A stretch of DNA of 64,000 nt from Fluviicola sp. (GTDB lineage: Bacteria > Bacteroidota > Bacteroidia > Flavobacteriales_D > Crocinitomicaceae), in NCBI GenBank assembly GCA_002734065.2, contig NVXU02000030.1, positions 62,001 through 126,000 on the forward strand, in the 5' to 3' direction. This document shows positions 1 through 8,713 of the stretch, one piece after another (position 1 is the first letter of the stretch; each line of letters starts with the position of its first letter). A model generated the notes under the pieces. The model was not told the origin of the DNA. It ran no database searches and saw only the letters and a list, made by a program, of their open reading frames with translations. The translations under genes and the position numbers were made by a program.

Positions 1-375
1 AAGCTTATTCTTAAAACCATCTTCCCAAATCGTCATCAATTTACGAGGATTGATCATATCGTCGTCCTCATCGGCGTCTGAAACATATACTGATTTCTCT
101 TCCTTAACAATCATCCATGTTTTTAGTCCGTTAGAAATAATGGTATTATCTCCAAAAGAAGCGTAATATTTATCGCCTTTCACCCAACCTTTTCCTGTTT
201 CACTTGTATTGGCACCCGTTGTTGCGTTTTTTGTTGTCGCGCTAAACTCGATGTAAAAAGATTTATGCGTCTTCATTTTCTTTGACAGACGGTCCAATAT
301 TGCCTGTGAGCCACTTTGTCCAAAAGAGATTGTGGTTAAAGATAGAAGTGTTAAAAGTGTGATAATTATTTTCAT
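1..375 (-). CDS. LolA-like outer-membrane lipoprotein carrier protein, C-terminus cut off
   Basis: The gene reads leftwards from an ATG at 375 and runs off the window edge after 125 codons, so only the N-terminal part is visible. It opens with a clear signal peptide (hydrophobic stretch ending in ISFGQ) followed by a helix (QAILDRLSKKMKTHKSFYIEF) and beta-rich segments such as GWVKGDKYYASFGDNTIISNG and KTWMIVKEEKSVYVSDAD. That order is typical of LolA-family periplasmic carriers, which take lipoproteins from the inner to the outer membrane. The call rests on fold-like similarity of the visible half. A related DUF of the LolA superfamily is possible. Confidence 0.6.
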   Translation of the reverse strand, partial: MKIIITLLTLLSLTTISFGQSGSQAILDRLSKKMKTHKSFYIEFSATTKNATTGANTSETGKGWVKGDKYYASFGDNTIISNGLKTWMIVKEEKSVYVSDADEDDDMINPRKLMTIWEDGFKNKL

Positions 376-420
376 TTTTGTTATTTTCAATTACTTAATC
401 AGAAACTGTGCCAAAAGCGA

Positions 421-1050
421 TCATTCTGCAATCCTTTTCAATATTCTTTTCAAAGTTGCAGTCTCAATGTCGTGAGTTCCTTCAAACTGTTCAATTTTAT
501 AACCCAAAGATAAAAATTGCTGACAAACTTCAGATGTTTTTTCTGCATTAAAGAATTCATCATTTTTGCCTATTGCAAAATAATTTTGCTTTTCTCCATA
601 AAACTCCTCGTGCCAAACAACATCTGGCGGAAAATCACTCGCCCAAACGATGAGTGAATTAAAAGCGACTTTCTTGTCCAATTTCCAGCGAATTGCCGTA
701 GATGCACCCTGTGAAAAGCCTAACAATATTCTATTCTTTATAGGATATTTCTTAGAAATCAGAACATCTAATTCTGTAAGATAGCCCATGTTGTCGGCGA
801 TGTCGGTTTCTCTTGCTTCCTTCGTCATCCAAGACGCACCAACCCTTCCAGCGTTGCCATTGCGATAAAATCGATGCATTCCTTCAGGGGCAACCACCAA
901 AATAGGTGAATCCAATTCCTTAAATTTCTGAATAAAAAACTTTACCAATTGACCGTATCCATGCAGAACATACAATACAGTTGTAGCGTTTGCATTCTCA
1001 TTGAGAATTTGATATCGATAAGTTTTTGAAAATTTGAAAGTAGCTTCCAT
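421..1050 (-). CDS. alpha/beta hydrolase, predicted serine esterase
   Basis: A 209-residue single-domain alpha/beta hydrolase of the carboxylesterase/phospholipase type. The oxyanion-hole motif LHGYGQ is near residue 30, the nucleophile elbow GFSQG places Ser at 113, an acid candidate is D164 in GKNDEFF, and the catalytic His is H193 in GTHD. There is no signal peptide, so it is probably cytoplasmic. The length matches small esterases of this group (about 200-220). The substrate cannot be inferred. It lies 45 bases downstream of the LolA-like gene start on the same strand, but nothing links them functionally. Confidence 0.8.
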   Translation of the reverse strand: MEATFKFSKTYRYQILNENANATTVLYVLHGYGQLVKFFIQKFKELDSPILVVAPEGMHRFYRNGNAGRVGASWMTKEARETDIADNMGYLTELDVLISKKYPIKNRILLGFSQGASTAIRWKLDKKVAFNSLIVWASDFPPDVVWHEEFYGEKQNYFAIGKNDEFFNAEKTSEVCQQFLSLGYKIEQFEGTHDIETATLKRILKRIAE

Positions 1051-1120
1051 TAAAGTTAAATCATTAGGCTTGCAAGTTAAAAATTAATTTTGATTGGAAA
1101 ATTTCTTGAAGTTGCACTAA

Positions 1121-1232
1121 GTCCTCCCCTCAATCCCCCTCCAAAGGGGGAAGCTAAACACCTATAAAAATCATTGAAAAAATTTCGCGTATCGACGTCT
1201 TCCCCCTTTGGAGGGGGATTGAGGGGGAGGAC
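1121..1232. repeat. long imperfect inverted repeat (palindromic C/G-rich element)
   Basis: The arms at 1121-1153 and 1199-1232 are reverse complements over 33 of 34 positions; the only difference is one C inserted in a C-run. They enclose a 45-base AT-rich loop. The arms are built of CCCCTC and CCAAAGGGGG blocks, far more C/G-rich than the surroundings. The element fills the space between the esterase and MnmD genes and has no T-run of the kind expected of a simple terminator, so it looks like a dispersed REP/MITE-like palindrome. Confidence 0.85.
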
Positions 1233-1243
1233 CTGACGACTGA

Positions 1244-1900
1244 TTACTTCTCCCCCACCGTCATTTCTCTTTTCCCTGGTGGACCTGGCATTGCTTTCAC
1301 ACTAAAACCTAGTGCCTTTAAATTCCGTTTAAACTGTCCTTGAGCACAATAAGTAACCAGCTTGCCTCCTGTTTTTAGTCCTCTATACATTTTTTCTAAA
1401 ATATCCGTTTCCCACAATTCTGACTGCGCTCTCGGTCCAAAAGCATCGTAAAATACAAGGTCGTAGAAATTCTCTTGCAACTCATAATCTTCAATTTTCG
1501 AGTGAATCTTTTTTAGAGAGAATGTATCCGAAATATCACAGTCTTTTTCCCACTCGCACGAATGCATTAAATCGAAGGAGCTCTGGTGGTTGCTCCCTAA
1601 TAGGTTGCAATAATTGACGTCTTTAATCAATTCATTATCAACAGGGTATGCTTCTATCGAGTGATAATTTATTTCCTCTGTACTTGAAGAATGTATCAAA
1701 GAAATCAATGCGTTCAACCCCGTTCCAAAGCCCAACTCAAAGATGTTCAATTCTTCCGCTTCAACGAGCTTAATTCCATTTTCCAAAAACACATGCAGTG
1801 CCTCTTGAACAGCTCCATTCGACGAATGATAATGTTCATCCATTTCTGGAATGTAAATGCTCGAAGAACCATCGGCAGTTATTACGAGGTGTTTTTTCAT
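1244..1900 (-). CDS. mnmD: tRNA 5-methylaminomethyl-2-thiouridine methyltransferase (MnmD, MnmC N-domain type)
   Basis: A SAM-dependent methyltransferase of about 218 residues equal to the N-terminal half of E. coli MnmC, which completes mnm5s2U34 in the wobble position of several tRNAs. The SAM-binding motif is ELGFGTGLNAL. The family sequence YIPEMDEHYHSSNGAVQEALHVF near the start, VFYDAFGPRAQSELW in the middle and CAQGQFKRNLKALGF near the C-terminus followed by PGPPGKREM are all characteristic. I chose the ATG at 1900 because the protein MKKHLVITADGSS starts there as in relatives; an in-frame upstream ATG at 1999 would add residues encoded by a repeat. There is no fused oxidase domain, as usual outside gammaproteobacteria. 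Confidence 0.87.
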   Translation of the reverse strand: MKKHLVITADGSSSIYIPEMDEHYHSSNGAVQEALHVFLENGIKLVEAEELNIFELGFGTGLNALISLIHSSSTEEINYHSIEAYPVDNELIKDVNYCNLLGSNHQSSFDLMHSCEWEKDCDISDTFSLKKIHSKIEDYELQENFYDLVFYDAFGPRAQSELWETDILEKMYRGLKTGGKLVTYCAQGQFKRNLKALGFSVKAMPGPPGKREMTVGEK

Positions 1901-1918
1901 GGGGTGAAGATAGTGAAA

Positions 1919-1970
1919 TTGGAGCTTTGGAGCATTAGAGTGTTGGAGCGTTGGAAAACCAAAGCTCCAA
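1919..1970. repeat. 12-bp perfect inverted repeat upstream of mnmD
   Basis: TTGGAGCTTTGG at 1919-1930 is the exact reverse complement of 1959-1970, with a 28-base spacer that itself carries related units (GGAGCATTAGAG, TTGGAGCGTTGG). It sits just upstream of the mnmD ATG. No T-run follows, so a terminator is unlikely; a small repeat element or mRNA leader hairpin is possible. Confidence 0.7.
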
Positions 1971-2071
1971 TACTCCCCCAAATGTCTGCTTGTCAACATT
2001 TGTTCATAACCTCTTTTAATATCTTTTTCAATAAAAGAAAAGCAAAAAATAAATTCTTCGCTTTGATTCCG

Positions 2072-2079
2072 TATCTTTG
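2072..2079 (+). promoter_or_regulatory. dnaB promoter -7 box (TATCTTTG)
   Basis: A perfect match to the Bacteroidota -7 consensus TAnnTTTG lies only 4 bases before the dnaB ATG at 2084. A transcript from it would begin at or next to the start codon, implying a leaderless mRNA. I see no convincing -33 TTG at the usual spacing. Confidence 0.55.
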
Positions 2080-2083
2080 AAGA

Positions 2084-3673
2084 ATGGAAAACAAATCCAA
2101 CACTTCGGCAAACTCAACGCAGGGCAAAATAAAAAAAGCCAGTGTAAGAATTAATAAAGCTCCGAATTTAGAAACTGAATTGGGGAGAATTCCTCCACAA
2201 GCCGTTGACCTTGAGAAAGTAGTTCTTGGGGCGTTGATGTTGGAAAAAAATGCCGTTACAGACACCATTGACATCCTAAAAGAAGATAGTTTTTACGACC
2301 CAAAACATCGTTATATTTTCTCCACGATACAGCAATTATTTGCAAGTACGCAACCCATCGATATTCTCACGGTAATTAATTTACTAAAGAAAAACGGAGA
2401 GTTAGCTGCCGCCGGTGGAGCTGCATATATCTCGCAATTGACAAGTCGAGTGGCATCTACTGCCAATGTGGAATATCACGCAAGAATAATTTCTGAAAAA
2501 CACATAAAACGAGAGCTAATTCGCATGAGCAACGAGGTCATGAAAGAAGCTTATGACGACACAAATGATGTGTTTGATGTTCTCAACAAAGCAGAAGGCG
2601 ACCTCTTTAAGATTGCAGAAAACAACATGGGCAAGGCAGTCGATGTGATGCAAAATGTCATCAAAGAAGCGATACAAGAAATAGAAAAAGCAGCACAAAA
2701 TTCTGACGGAATTTCTGGAGTGCCTTCAGGCTTTTATGCATTGGATAAGGTTACTGCAGGTTGGCAAAAATCCGATATGATTGTGATTGCAGCCAGACCA
2801 GCAATGGGAAAAACGGCATTTGTTTTGTCAATGGCAAGAAATACAGCCGTGGATCACAACCAAGGAGTTGCCATCTTCTCGCTGGAAATGTCGTCCGTAC
2901 AATTGGTCAAACGATTAATTTCTGCCGAAACAAGGATTCCAGCAGAGAAATTGAGAAAAGGAGACCTGCGCGATGATGAATTTCAACAATTGCATTCTCG
3001 CATTAGAAAGCTTGCAACAGCTCCTATTTATATTGATGATACACCGGGAATTAGCATCTTCGATTTGCGTGCAAAATGCCGAAGATTAAAAATGCAATAC
3101 GATATTCAAATAGTTATCATTGATTATTTGCAACTGATGACTGCCGGAACCAATACAAAAGGGGGCGGAGGAAATAGAGAGCAAGAAATTTCGAGCATTT
3201 CTCGATCTATTAAAGAAATTGCGAAAGAATTAAACATACCAATCGTTGCTTTATCTCAATTAAGTCGTTCGGTTGAACAAAGAGGTGGAGATAGAAGACC
3301 TATTCTTTCTGATCTTCGTGAATCGGGAGCAATTGAGCAAGATGCAGATATCGTGTCCTTTATATACCGCCCAGAATATTACGGATTCTTGCAAGATGAA
3401 GAAGGAAATTCCAATGCTGGAGTGGGAGAAATAATCATTGCGAAGCACAGAAATGGTGCTTTGGAGAATGTTCGACTACGATTTATCAAAGAATTCGCTC
3501 GTTTTGACAACATGGAAGGTTTTCAAGATACTGATCCACAAACAGGAGCAAGTCTCACTGCAAACAGTGGTTTTGATTCTCAAGGAACCATTACGATTCC
3601 GAGTAAAATGAACAGTTTGGAAGAGGACAATGACTTGGATTTTAATTCTGCCGATAACGACGATCCATTTTAG
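2084..3673 (+). CDS. dnaB: replicative DNA helicase DnaB
   Basis: A 529-residue hexameric helicase that unwinds DNA at the replication fork. The N-terminal DnaB domain starts at GRIPPQAVDLEKVVLGALM (about residue 35). The RecA-like C-terminal domain carries Walker A ARPAMGKTAF, Walker B VIIDYLQLM, and the conserved ISRSIKEIAKELNIPIVALSQLSR and LSDLRESGAIEQDAD motifs. No intein is present. The N-terminal 34 residues are polar and basic, and the C-terminal tail is acidic (NSLEEDNDLDF). The start is fixed by the lack of another early Met and by the -7 box immediately upstream. Confidence 0.97.
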   Translation: MENKSNTSANSTQGKIKKASVRINKAPNLETELGRIPPQAVDLEKVVLGALMLEKNAVTDTIDILKEDSFYDPKHRYIFSTIQQLFASTQPIDILTVINLLKKNGELAAAGGAAYISQLTSRVASTANVEYHARIISEKHIKRELIRMSNEVMKEAYDDTNDVFDVLNKAEGDLFKIAENNMGKAVDVMQNVIKEAIQEIEKAAQNSDGISGVPSGFYALDKVTAGWQKSDMIVIAARPAMGKTAFVLSMARNTAVDHNQGVAIFSLEMSSVQLVKRLISAETRIPAEKLRKGDLRDDEFQQLHSRIRKLATAPIYIDDTPGISIFDLRAKCRRLKMQYDIQIVIIDYLQLMTAGTNTKGGGGNREQEISSISRSIKEIAKELNIPIVALSQLSRSVEQRGGDRRPILSDLRESGAIEQDADIVSFIYRPEYYGFLQDEEGNSNAGVGEIIIAKHRNGALENVRLRFIKEFARFDNMEGFQDTDPQTGASLTANSGFDSQGTITIPSKMNSLEEDNDLDFNSADNDDPF

Positions 3674-3698
3674 GACTGAAATTTGTAATAGATTAAGC

Positions 3699-4955
3699 AT
3701 GAGAAAGATTCTTATCGTTTTATTTTTTGTCTTAGGAGCAATGAATAGTCATGCTTCTCAGATTCTTATCCCGATGGATGATTCACAAACTAATCATTTA
3801 AAGGCCTATGGTTTGTCCTTTTATTTATTGGAGAATGGCGTTGTGTTAGAGTGGTTGCTCAATTACCGAGGAGGTTCTTTTCTGACTCCACATCTGATGT
3901 CCATCGAGGAAGAATTGGTTTTGCGCGGTATCAGTTACGATGTTCTCGCTGACGGACAAGTCAACGGAATAAAGTCGCAAATTGGTTCTCCAGAGGTTAA
4001 TATGGAGATTGTTCAGTTAGAGAAAGCACCCAAAATTGCAGTTTACACGCCAGGAGGAAAACAACCTTGGGATGATGCAGTGACTTTGGTACTGGAATAT
4101 GCCGAAATTCCTTACGAGAAAATCTATGATTCTACAATAATCAATGGAGGTTTGCCAGAATACGATTGGCTGCACCTGCACCATGAAGATTTTACGGGTC
4201 AATATGGGAAATTTTACGCTGCTTTTCGGTCTTACCCATGGTACAAGAAGCAAGTAGCCGATTTGGAAGCGTCTGCTGCAAAATTGGGATTCAACAAGGT
4301 TTCTGAAATGAAATTGGCGGTAGCAAGCAACATCAAAAATTTTGTCATTGGAGGAGGATTCCTTTTTACCATGTGCAGCGGAACAGACAGTTTTGACATT
4401 GCATTAGCGGCACACAAAACAGATATTTGCGAGCAAATGTTTGACGGCGACCCTTCGGACAGAGATGCGCAAAGCAAATTAGACTTCGACAATACTTTCG
4501 CTTTTGAGGACTTTGAATTGGTCAGAGACCCCTTGAAATACGAATACTCTAGCATCGACGGAACGCATCTGCACAAAAGAAATGAACGTTTGGATAAGTT
4601 CACCTTGTTTGAATTCTCCGCGAAATGGGATGTTGTACCAACTATGCTTACACAATGTCACACAGATGTTGTGAATGGTTTCATGGGGCAAACAACGGAC
4701 TTTAAAAAGGACTTGATTAAATCAAACGTGTTGATTCTCGGAGAAACAAAATCCATCAATACGGCAAGATACATTCACGGAGAAATGGGGCAAGGAACAT
4801 GGACATTCTACGGAGGTCACGACCCCGAAGATTACGAGCATAGAGTTGGCGACCCACCGACCGACTTGGAATTACATCCTAATTCTCCAGGTTATCGTTT
4901 GATTTTGAATAACATTCTTTTTCCAGCTGCGAAGAAGAAAAAGAGGAAGACTTAG
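3699..4955 (+). CDS. conserved secreted Bacteroidota protein of unknown function
   Basis: A 418-residue protein with a signal peptide (MRKILIVLFFVLGAMNSHAS). The start is the ATG at 3699, 25 bases after dnaB stops; an upstream in-frame start would overlap dnaB and bury the signal sequence. Visible blocks include QILIPMDDSQTNHLKAYG, LLNYRGGSFL, KIAVYTPGGKQPWDDAVTLVLEYAEIPYEKIYD, GGGFLFTMCSGTDSFDIALAA and FYGGHDPEDYEHRVGDPP. The family, as I recall it, is often labelled asparagine synthetase B in flavobacterial genomes, but I see no glutaminase or synthetase motif. A type-1 glutamine amidotransferase-like fold is conceivable from the GGG-TMCSGTD segment. The C-terminus is a Lys/Arg tail. Confidence 0.6.
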   Translation: MRKILIVLFFVLGAMNSHASQILIPMDDSQTNHLKAYGLSFYLLENGVVLEWLLNYRGGSFLTPHLMSIEEELVLRGISYDVLADGQVNGIKSQIGSPEVNMEIVQLEKAPKIAVYTPGGKQPWDDAVTLVLEYAEIPYEKIYDSTIINGGLPEYDWLHLHHEDFTGQYGKFYAAFRSYPWYKKQVADLEASAAKLGFNKVSEMKLAVASNIKNFVIGGGFLFTMCSGTDSFDIALAAHKTDICEQMFDGDPSDRDAQSKLDFDNTFAFEDFELVRDPLKYEYSSIDGTHLHKRNERLDKFTLFEFSAKWDVVPTMLTQCHTDVVNGFMGQTTDFKKDLIKSNVLILGETKSINTARYIHGEMGQGTWTFYGGHDPEDYEHRVGDPPTDLELHPNSPGYRLILNNILFPAAKKKKRKT

Positions 4956-4965
4956 ATAATTGAGA

Positions 4966-5691
4966 ATGAAGAATGAAAAATTAAGAATTGGTCATAGAGG
5001 GTTGCTGATTATAGTGCTTTCTCTTTTTACTAACTTGATATTTAGTCAAGGAGGATTTAATTTTCCTGAAGATTTGTTAGTTGACCCTATGGATTATGAA
5101 TTGAATCAAATGAATATTAAGTCTATTGAGCAGTCAGGGGTTTTAATTTATAATAAATCGTCCTTACGTCAACACGGGAATGATACTACCCTTTTTATTG
5201 ATTACATTATTACTTATGATTCACTTGGTAGAGTTTCTTCTTGCAAATATGATTTTCAAGAGGAATTATTCTATCCACCAACGTCAAACGGGCCTGTCAA
5301 TATATTCATAACTGACCCAGACAATCAGTTAGTAAAAAAAACAACTGGGTCTGATACTTTGTATTACTCCTTTTGCGAGTATTTATTTACCTATTCGTAC
5401 CGTGACGTGATACAAATTAAACTTAATATACCTCTTAGATCATCTATAACAGATGGTGAATTACTAGTCACGTCACTGACTTATAAATTGAGCACCACAT
5501 TCTTTTATAATGAAGACCAGCTTATCATGAAAAAGGAAGATTACTTTAATGGAAGTTTATATTTCACAACAGAATATTTTTATAAAGAGTTTACGAATAA
5601 CTCCAAGACAAATACATTACTCGTAAAAAAGATAGAAACCTATTCGAGTCGAAGAATTGAGTATGACCTGATTTACACATTTTTCAAGTAG
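4966..5691 (+). CDS. hypothetical exported protein
   Basis: About 241 residues starting at the ATG at 4966. A basic N-terminus is followed by a hydrophobic segment (GLLIIVLSLFTNLIFSQ) typical of a flavobacterial signal peptide. The mature part is rich in Tyr, Asp and Thr with predicted beta strands (DTTLFIDYIITYDSLGRVSSC, TTEYFYKEF). I do not recognise a family. The first codons overlap an AT-rich string (GAAGAATGAAAAATTAAGAA) that recurs in intergenic DNA elsewhere in the window, so the true start could be later. The gene is 10 bases from the preceding one and may be cotranscribed. Confidence 0.5.
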   Translation: MKNEKLRIGHRGLLIIVLSLFTNLIFSQGGFNFPEDLLVDPMDYELNQMNIKSIEQSGVLIYNKSSLRQHGNDTTLFIDYIITYDSLGRVSSCKYDFQEELFYPPTSNGPVNIFITDPDNQLVKKTTGSDTLYYSFCEYLFTYSYRDVIQIKLNIPLRSSITDGELLVTSLTYKLSTTFFYNEDQLIMKKEDYFNGSLYFTTEYFYKEFTNNSKTNTLLVKKIETYSSRRIEYDLIYTFFK

Positions 5692-5766
5692 TTTTAAATT
5701 TTAACAATTCTTTAATTCACATTCTCTTGCAACTACTCGATTATTCTATTAACATTGCATTATAGA

Positions 5767-6120
5767 ATGATTAAAGCATTTAAAATATTACCCTTTATAA
5801 TTTCATTTATAGCGTTATCAGTAACGTTAGAGAGTGTTTCTATAGAAGAAGAAGATGCTTTTTCAATCAATGCGGAAGAAACTGAAATTGAGGTAGGAGA
5901 ACAGGAAGATCACATTGCTTCTTTCGGATACACTTACGAAAAAACAAGTGCTAGTGATGGAGGGAAAGATTATCATTCTCAATTATCACAGTTAGCTCCA
6001 AAACAATTAATTTCATTCATTAGTGAGGAAGAAAACAGCTCAACTCTGCGAACAGAGAAGAATGCTATTCATCACTCCCCTTTGTACATTCTGTACTGCT
6101 CTTTAAAGCTTGACATATAA
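5767..6120 (+). CDS. small exported protein preceding dabA, function unknown
   Basis: A 117-residue protein with the start chosen at the first ATG. The N-terminal segment (MIKAFKILPFIISFIALSVTLESVS) is a signal peptide or membrane anchor. The following 40 residues are strongly acidic (EEEDAFSINAEETEIEVGEQEDH), and the end is hydrophobic with histidines (HHSPLYILYCSLKLDI). I do not recognise the family. It lies 60 bases upstream of dabA on the same strand, so it could be the first gene of the carbon-uptake operon. No promoter consensus is obvious ahead of it. Confidence 0.5.
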   Translation: MIKAFKILPFIISFIALSVTLESVSIEEEDAFSINAEETEIEVGEQEDHIASFGYTYEKTSASDGGKDYHSQLSQLAPKQLISFISEEENSSTLRTEKNAIHHSPLYILYCSLKLDI

Positions 6121-6180
6121 GTGAATTTAGATTAACGCCTAACTGCGTTCCTTTAAGTTTCATTTAATCAAGTATTTTCA

Positions 6181-8703
6181 ATGCAAAAACAATTTATTGA
6201 AGATGATGTTATTCATTTATTGAAGCATTATCTGCCCGCCCAAGCAACGTTAAAAGATTTCGTGCATCATAATTCATTACATTCTTTTCAGGAGAAAGAG
6301 TTTTTTGATGCCATTTTTAGCGCCAATAAAATATTCGGATTTCAAGTTACTTTCAACTTTAACGAGTACCGAAAGCTCTACAAGCAAGGACGAATACGTT
6401 CAGAAATAATCGACCGAGTTATTTCCCAGTCAAAAGGAAAAGAACAGGTTGAGCTTTACAAAATGAAAATGCTCAACGGGCAATTCGAACAGGATTTTAT
6501 ACCTAGAGTTGGTCAACTGAGGGCTAAATGGAAGGAAATCTATAAAATGGACTTAGACAATCGTGTTCAGCCTCTTTTGTTTAGAATTTTAGCAAGTTAC
6601 ATAGACCAAGGAATATCATTATGGCCATTTCCTTTTGAGGATACCGGTCTTGTAAATGCCATTAGGACCCTAGAGAAAAATAGCTTCAGTAGCTTTTTTA
6701 AATCCAAACGAGCCAAAAAATGTTTGTTCGATGAGAGTTTGACCATTGAAGATTTACTGACTATTCTTGTGGGTAAATCGAACTACTTTTCTAATTATCT
6801 TTTTGATCAGCAATATGCACATAAGGGTTGGAGTGGTTTATTCTCTGCCATTGAAGATAACGACGACACTATATTTTACAAAAAGAAAGTTGCACTAAAA
6901 GATTTAATCCACCTTGAATTATTAATGGAAATCGACGCCCTAGATTCAAATTTGGGCACTGATTGGAGTCCTCTTGCAACAAACTTACCCGATAAGGTTG
7001 AAGATTACTTGGAGAAAGTAAATCATTCAGAAATTGAAGAAATTCTGCAATTATGGCAAGAAGCTTTCGAGTGGGACTACTATGACGAGGTTTTAAGCGG
7101 TATTCAATTTAGAGCCAAAAATAAAGTAGCCCCACCTGTTCAAGAAGAAACATTTCAAGCAATGTTTTGTGTGGATGATAGAGAATGTTCCTTAAGAAGG
7201 TATCTAGAAATGGAAGACCCTAATTGTGTTACTTTAGGAGCGCCTGGTTTCTTTGGTGCAGCAATTTATTTTCAACCTTTTGGAGGTAAATTCTACGACA
7301 AAAATGCACCTGTAGCAGCAGACCCTAAACATTTAATCAAAGAAATCGAAATTCAACAAGTTCGTAAGAATGAAATATTTCATTCAAAGCAAACGCATAC
7401 TTTGTTGAATGGTTTTGTTTCATCATTTACCATAGGTCTTCTTGCGGGCGTTAAAATGACATTGGATTTATTTCGTCCTCGAATGCAAGCTGATATTTCC
7501 AATGCATTTTCGCACATGGATGTTCACGGAAAGCTTTTAATTGAAAATAGAGATCTTTCTGAGATAGAAAATGGCTGGCAAGTTGGTTATCAAATCTCAG
7601 AAATGGTCGAAATTGTAGAGTCCATGCTCAAAGGAATGGGCTTAGTAGAAAAATTCACTCCGATTGTTTACGTTGTTGCCCATGGAAGCAGTAGTGCTAA
7701 CAATCCGCATCACGGTGCTCATGATTGCGGGGCATGCAGTGGACGACCTGGAGCTGTAAACGCGAGAGTATTTTCCTACATGGCTAATCACTTAGAAGTA
7801 AGGGATCGTTTAGCAAAAAGAGGAATTTCAATCGATAGCAATGTTCAATTTGTTGGTGCTATGCATGATACTGCCAGTGATGAAGTTGTCTTTTATGACC
7901 TTGATATACTATCCGATAGTAATCAATTATTACATCTAAAAAATGTAATAACTTTTGAATCGGCCTTGGATAAAAATGCCAAAGAAAGGGCCAGAAGATT
8001 TGCTTCTATCAATATAGAAAAAGACATAAAAAAAATACGCAAAGAAATTAAAGAGCGTTCCGTTTCTTACTTTGAGCCACGTCCAGAACTCGGTCATGGA
8101 AGCAATTCTCTATGTCATATTGGTGAAAGGGAGCGCACTAAAGGTCTGTTTTTAGATAGACGTGCTTTTTTACAATCCTATGACTACCGCACGGATCCAA
8201 CGGGTGACATTCTTAAACAAGTTTTAGGTCCACTCCCCGGTGTATGTGGAGGTATAAATTTAGAATATTACTTCTCACGAATGGACATCGAAAAAATGGG
8301 AGCTGGAACAAAACTACCTCATAACGTGACTGGACTAGTTGGGGTTACAAATAGTAGCGACGGCGATATTCGAACTGGCCTTCCACTTCAGATGGTTGAA
8401 AATCATGACCCTGTTCGATTATTAATGATGATTGAGCAAAGTCCTGAAATTGTTCTTAAAGTCATAAAAGATACCCAGGAAAACTATGATTGGTTTGCTA
8501 AAGGTTGGATTCACCTTGTTACAATCAAACCAGATACTGGAGAGTTATTTCAATTTTACAAGGGTGAATTCATCCCCTATCATCCTATTTCTAAGGTTTT
8601 ACATGCAGAAAGTATGATGAAAGTAATAGAAGAGGCTCCTGAAATGATCACCAATCAGATACTAGAAGCGACAAAAGAAAATATACCCGTTTACACTTAC
8701 TAA
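6181..8703 (+). CDS. dabA: inorganic carbon transporter subunit DabA (DUF2309)
   Basis: An 840-residue protein of the DUF2309/DabA family, which resembles beta-carbonic anhydrases and with DabB accumulates bicarbonate. The four predicted zinc and active-site residues are visible: C330 and D332 in MFCVDDRECSLR, H501 in VVAHGSSSANN and C516 in HHGAHDCGACSGRPGAVNAR. The His-Cys spacing of 15 agrees with characterised DabA proteins. Other family blocks are GAPGFFGAAIYF and LLPGVCGGI-like LGPLPGVCGGINLEYYFSRMD. It is probably a peripheral membrane protein bound to DabB, which starts 10 bases downstream. Confidence 0.93.
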   Translation: MQKQFIEDDVIHLLKHYLPAQATLKDFVHHNSLHSFQEKEFFDAIFSANKIFGFQVTFNFNEYRKLYKQGRIRSEIIDRVISQSKGKEQVELYKMKMLNGQFEQDFIPRVGQLRAKWKEIYKMDLDNRVQPLLFRILASYIDQGISLWPFPFEDTGLVNAIRTLEKNSFSSFFKSKRAKKCLFDESLTIEDLLTILVGKSNYFSNYLFDQQYAHKGWSGLFSAIEDNDDTIFYKKKVALKDLIHLELLMEIDALDSNLGTDWSPLATNLPDKVEDYLEKVNHSEIEEILQLWQEAFEWDYYDEVLSGIQFRAKNKVAPPVQEETFQAMFCVDDRECSLRRYLEMEDPNCVTLGAPGFFGAAIYFQPFGGKFYDKNAPVAADPKHLIKEIEIQQVRKNEIFHSKQTHTLLNGFVSSFTIGLLAGVKMTLDLFRPRMQADISNAFSHMDVHGKLLIENRDLSEIENGWQVGYQISEMVEIVESMLKGMGLVEKFTPIVYVVAHGSSSANNPHHGAHDCGACSGRPGAVNARVFSYMANHLEVRDRLAKRGISIDSNVQFVGAMHDTASDEVVFYDLDILSDSNQLLHLKNVITFESALDKNAKERARRFASINIEKDIKKIRKEIKERSVSYFEPRPELGHGSNSLCHIGERERTKGLFLDRRAFLQSYDYRTDPTGDILKQVLGPLPGVCGGINLEYYFSRMDIEKMGAGTKLPHNVTGLVGVTNSSDGDIRTGLPLQMVENHDPVRLLMMIEQSPEIVLKVIKDTQENYDWFAKGWIHLVTIKPDTGELFQFYKGEFIPYHPISKVLHAESMMKVIEEAPEMITNQILEATKENIPVYTY

Positions 8704-8713
8704 AAATTTAAAA

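Noticed and set aside
1244-1999. Longer N-terminus of MnmD from the ATG at 1999
   Set aside because: The extra 33 codons are the inverted repeat upstream of the gene and do not resemble the family.
3699-4955. Asparagine synthetase B function for the secreted protein
   Set aside because: It has a signal peptide and none of the N-terminal Cys, glutaminase or ATP-pyrophosphatase motifs of that enzyme.
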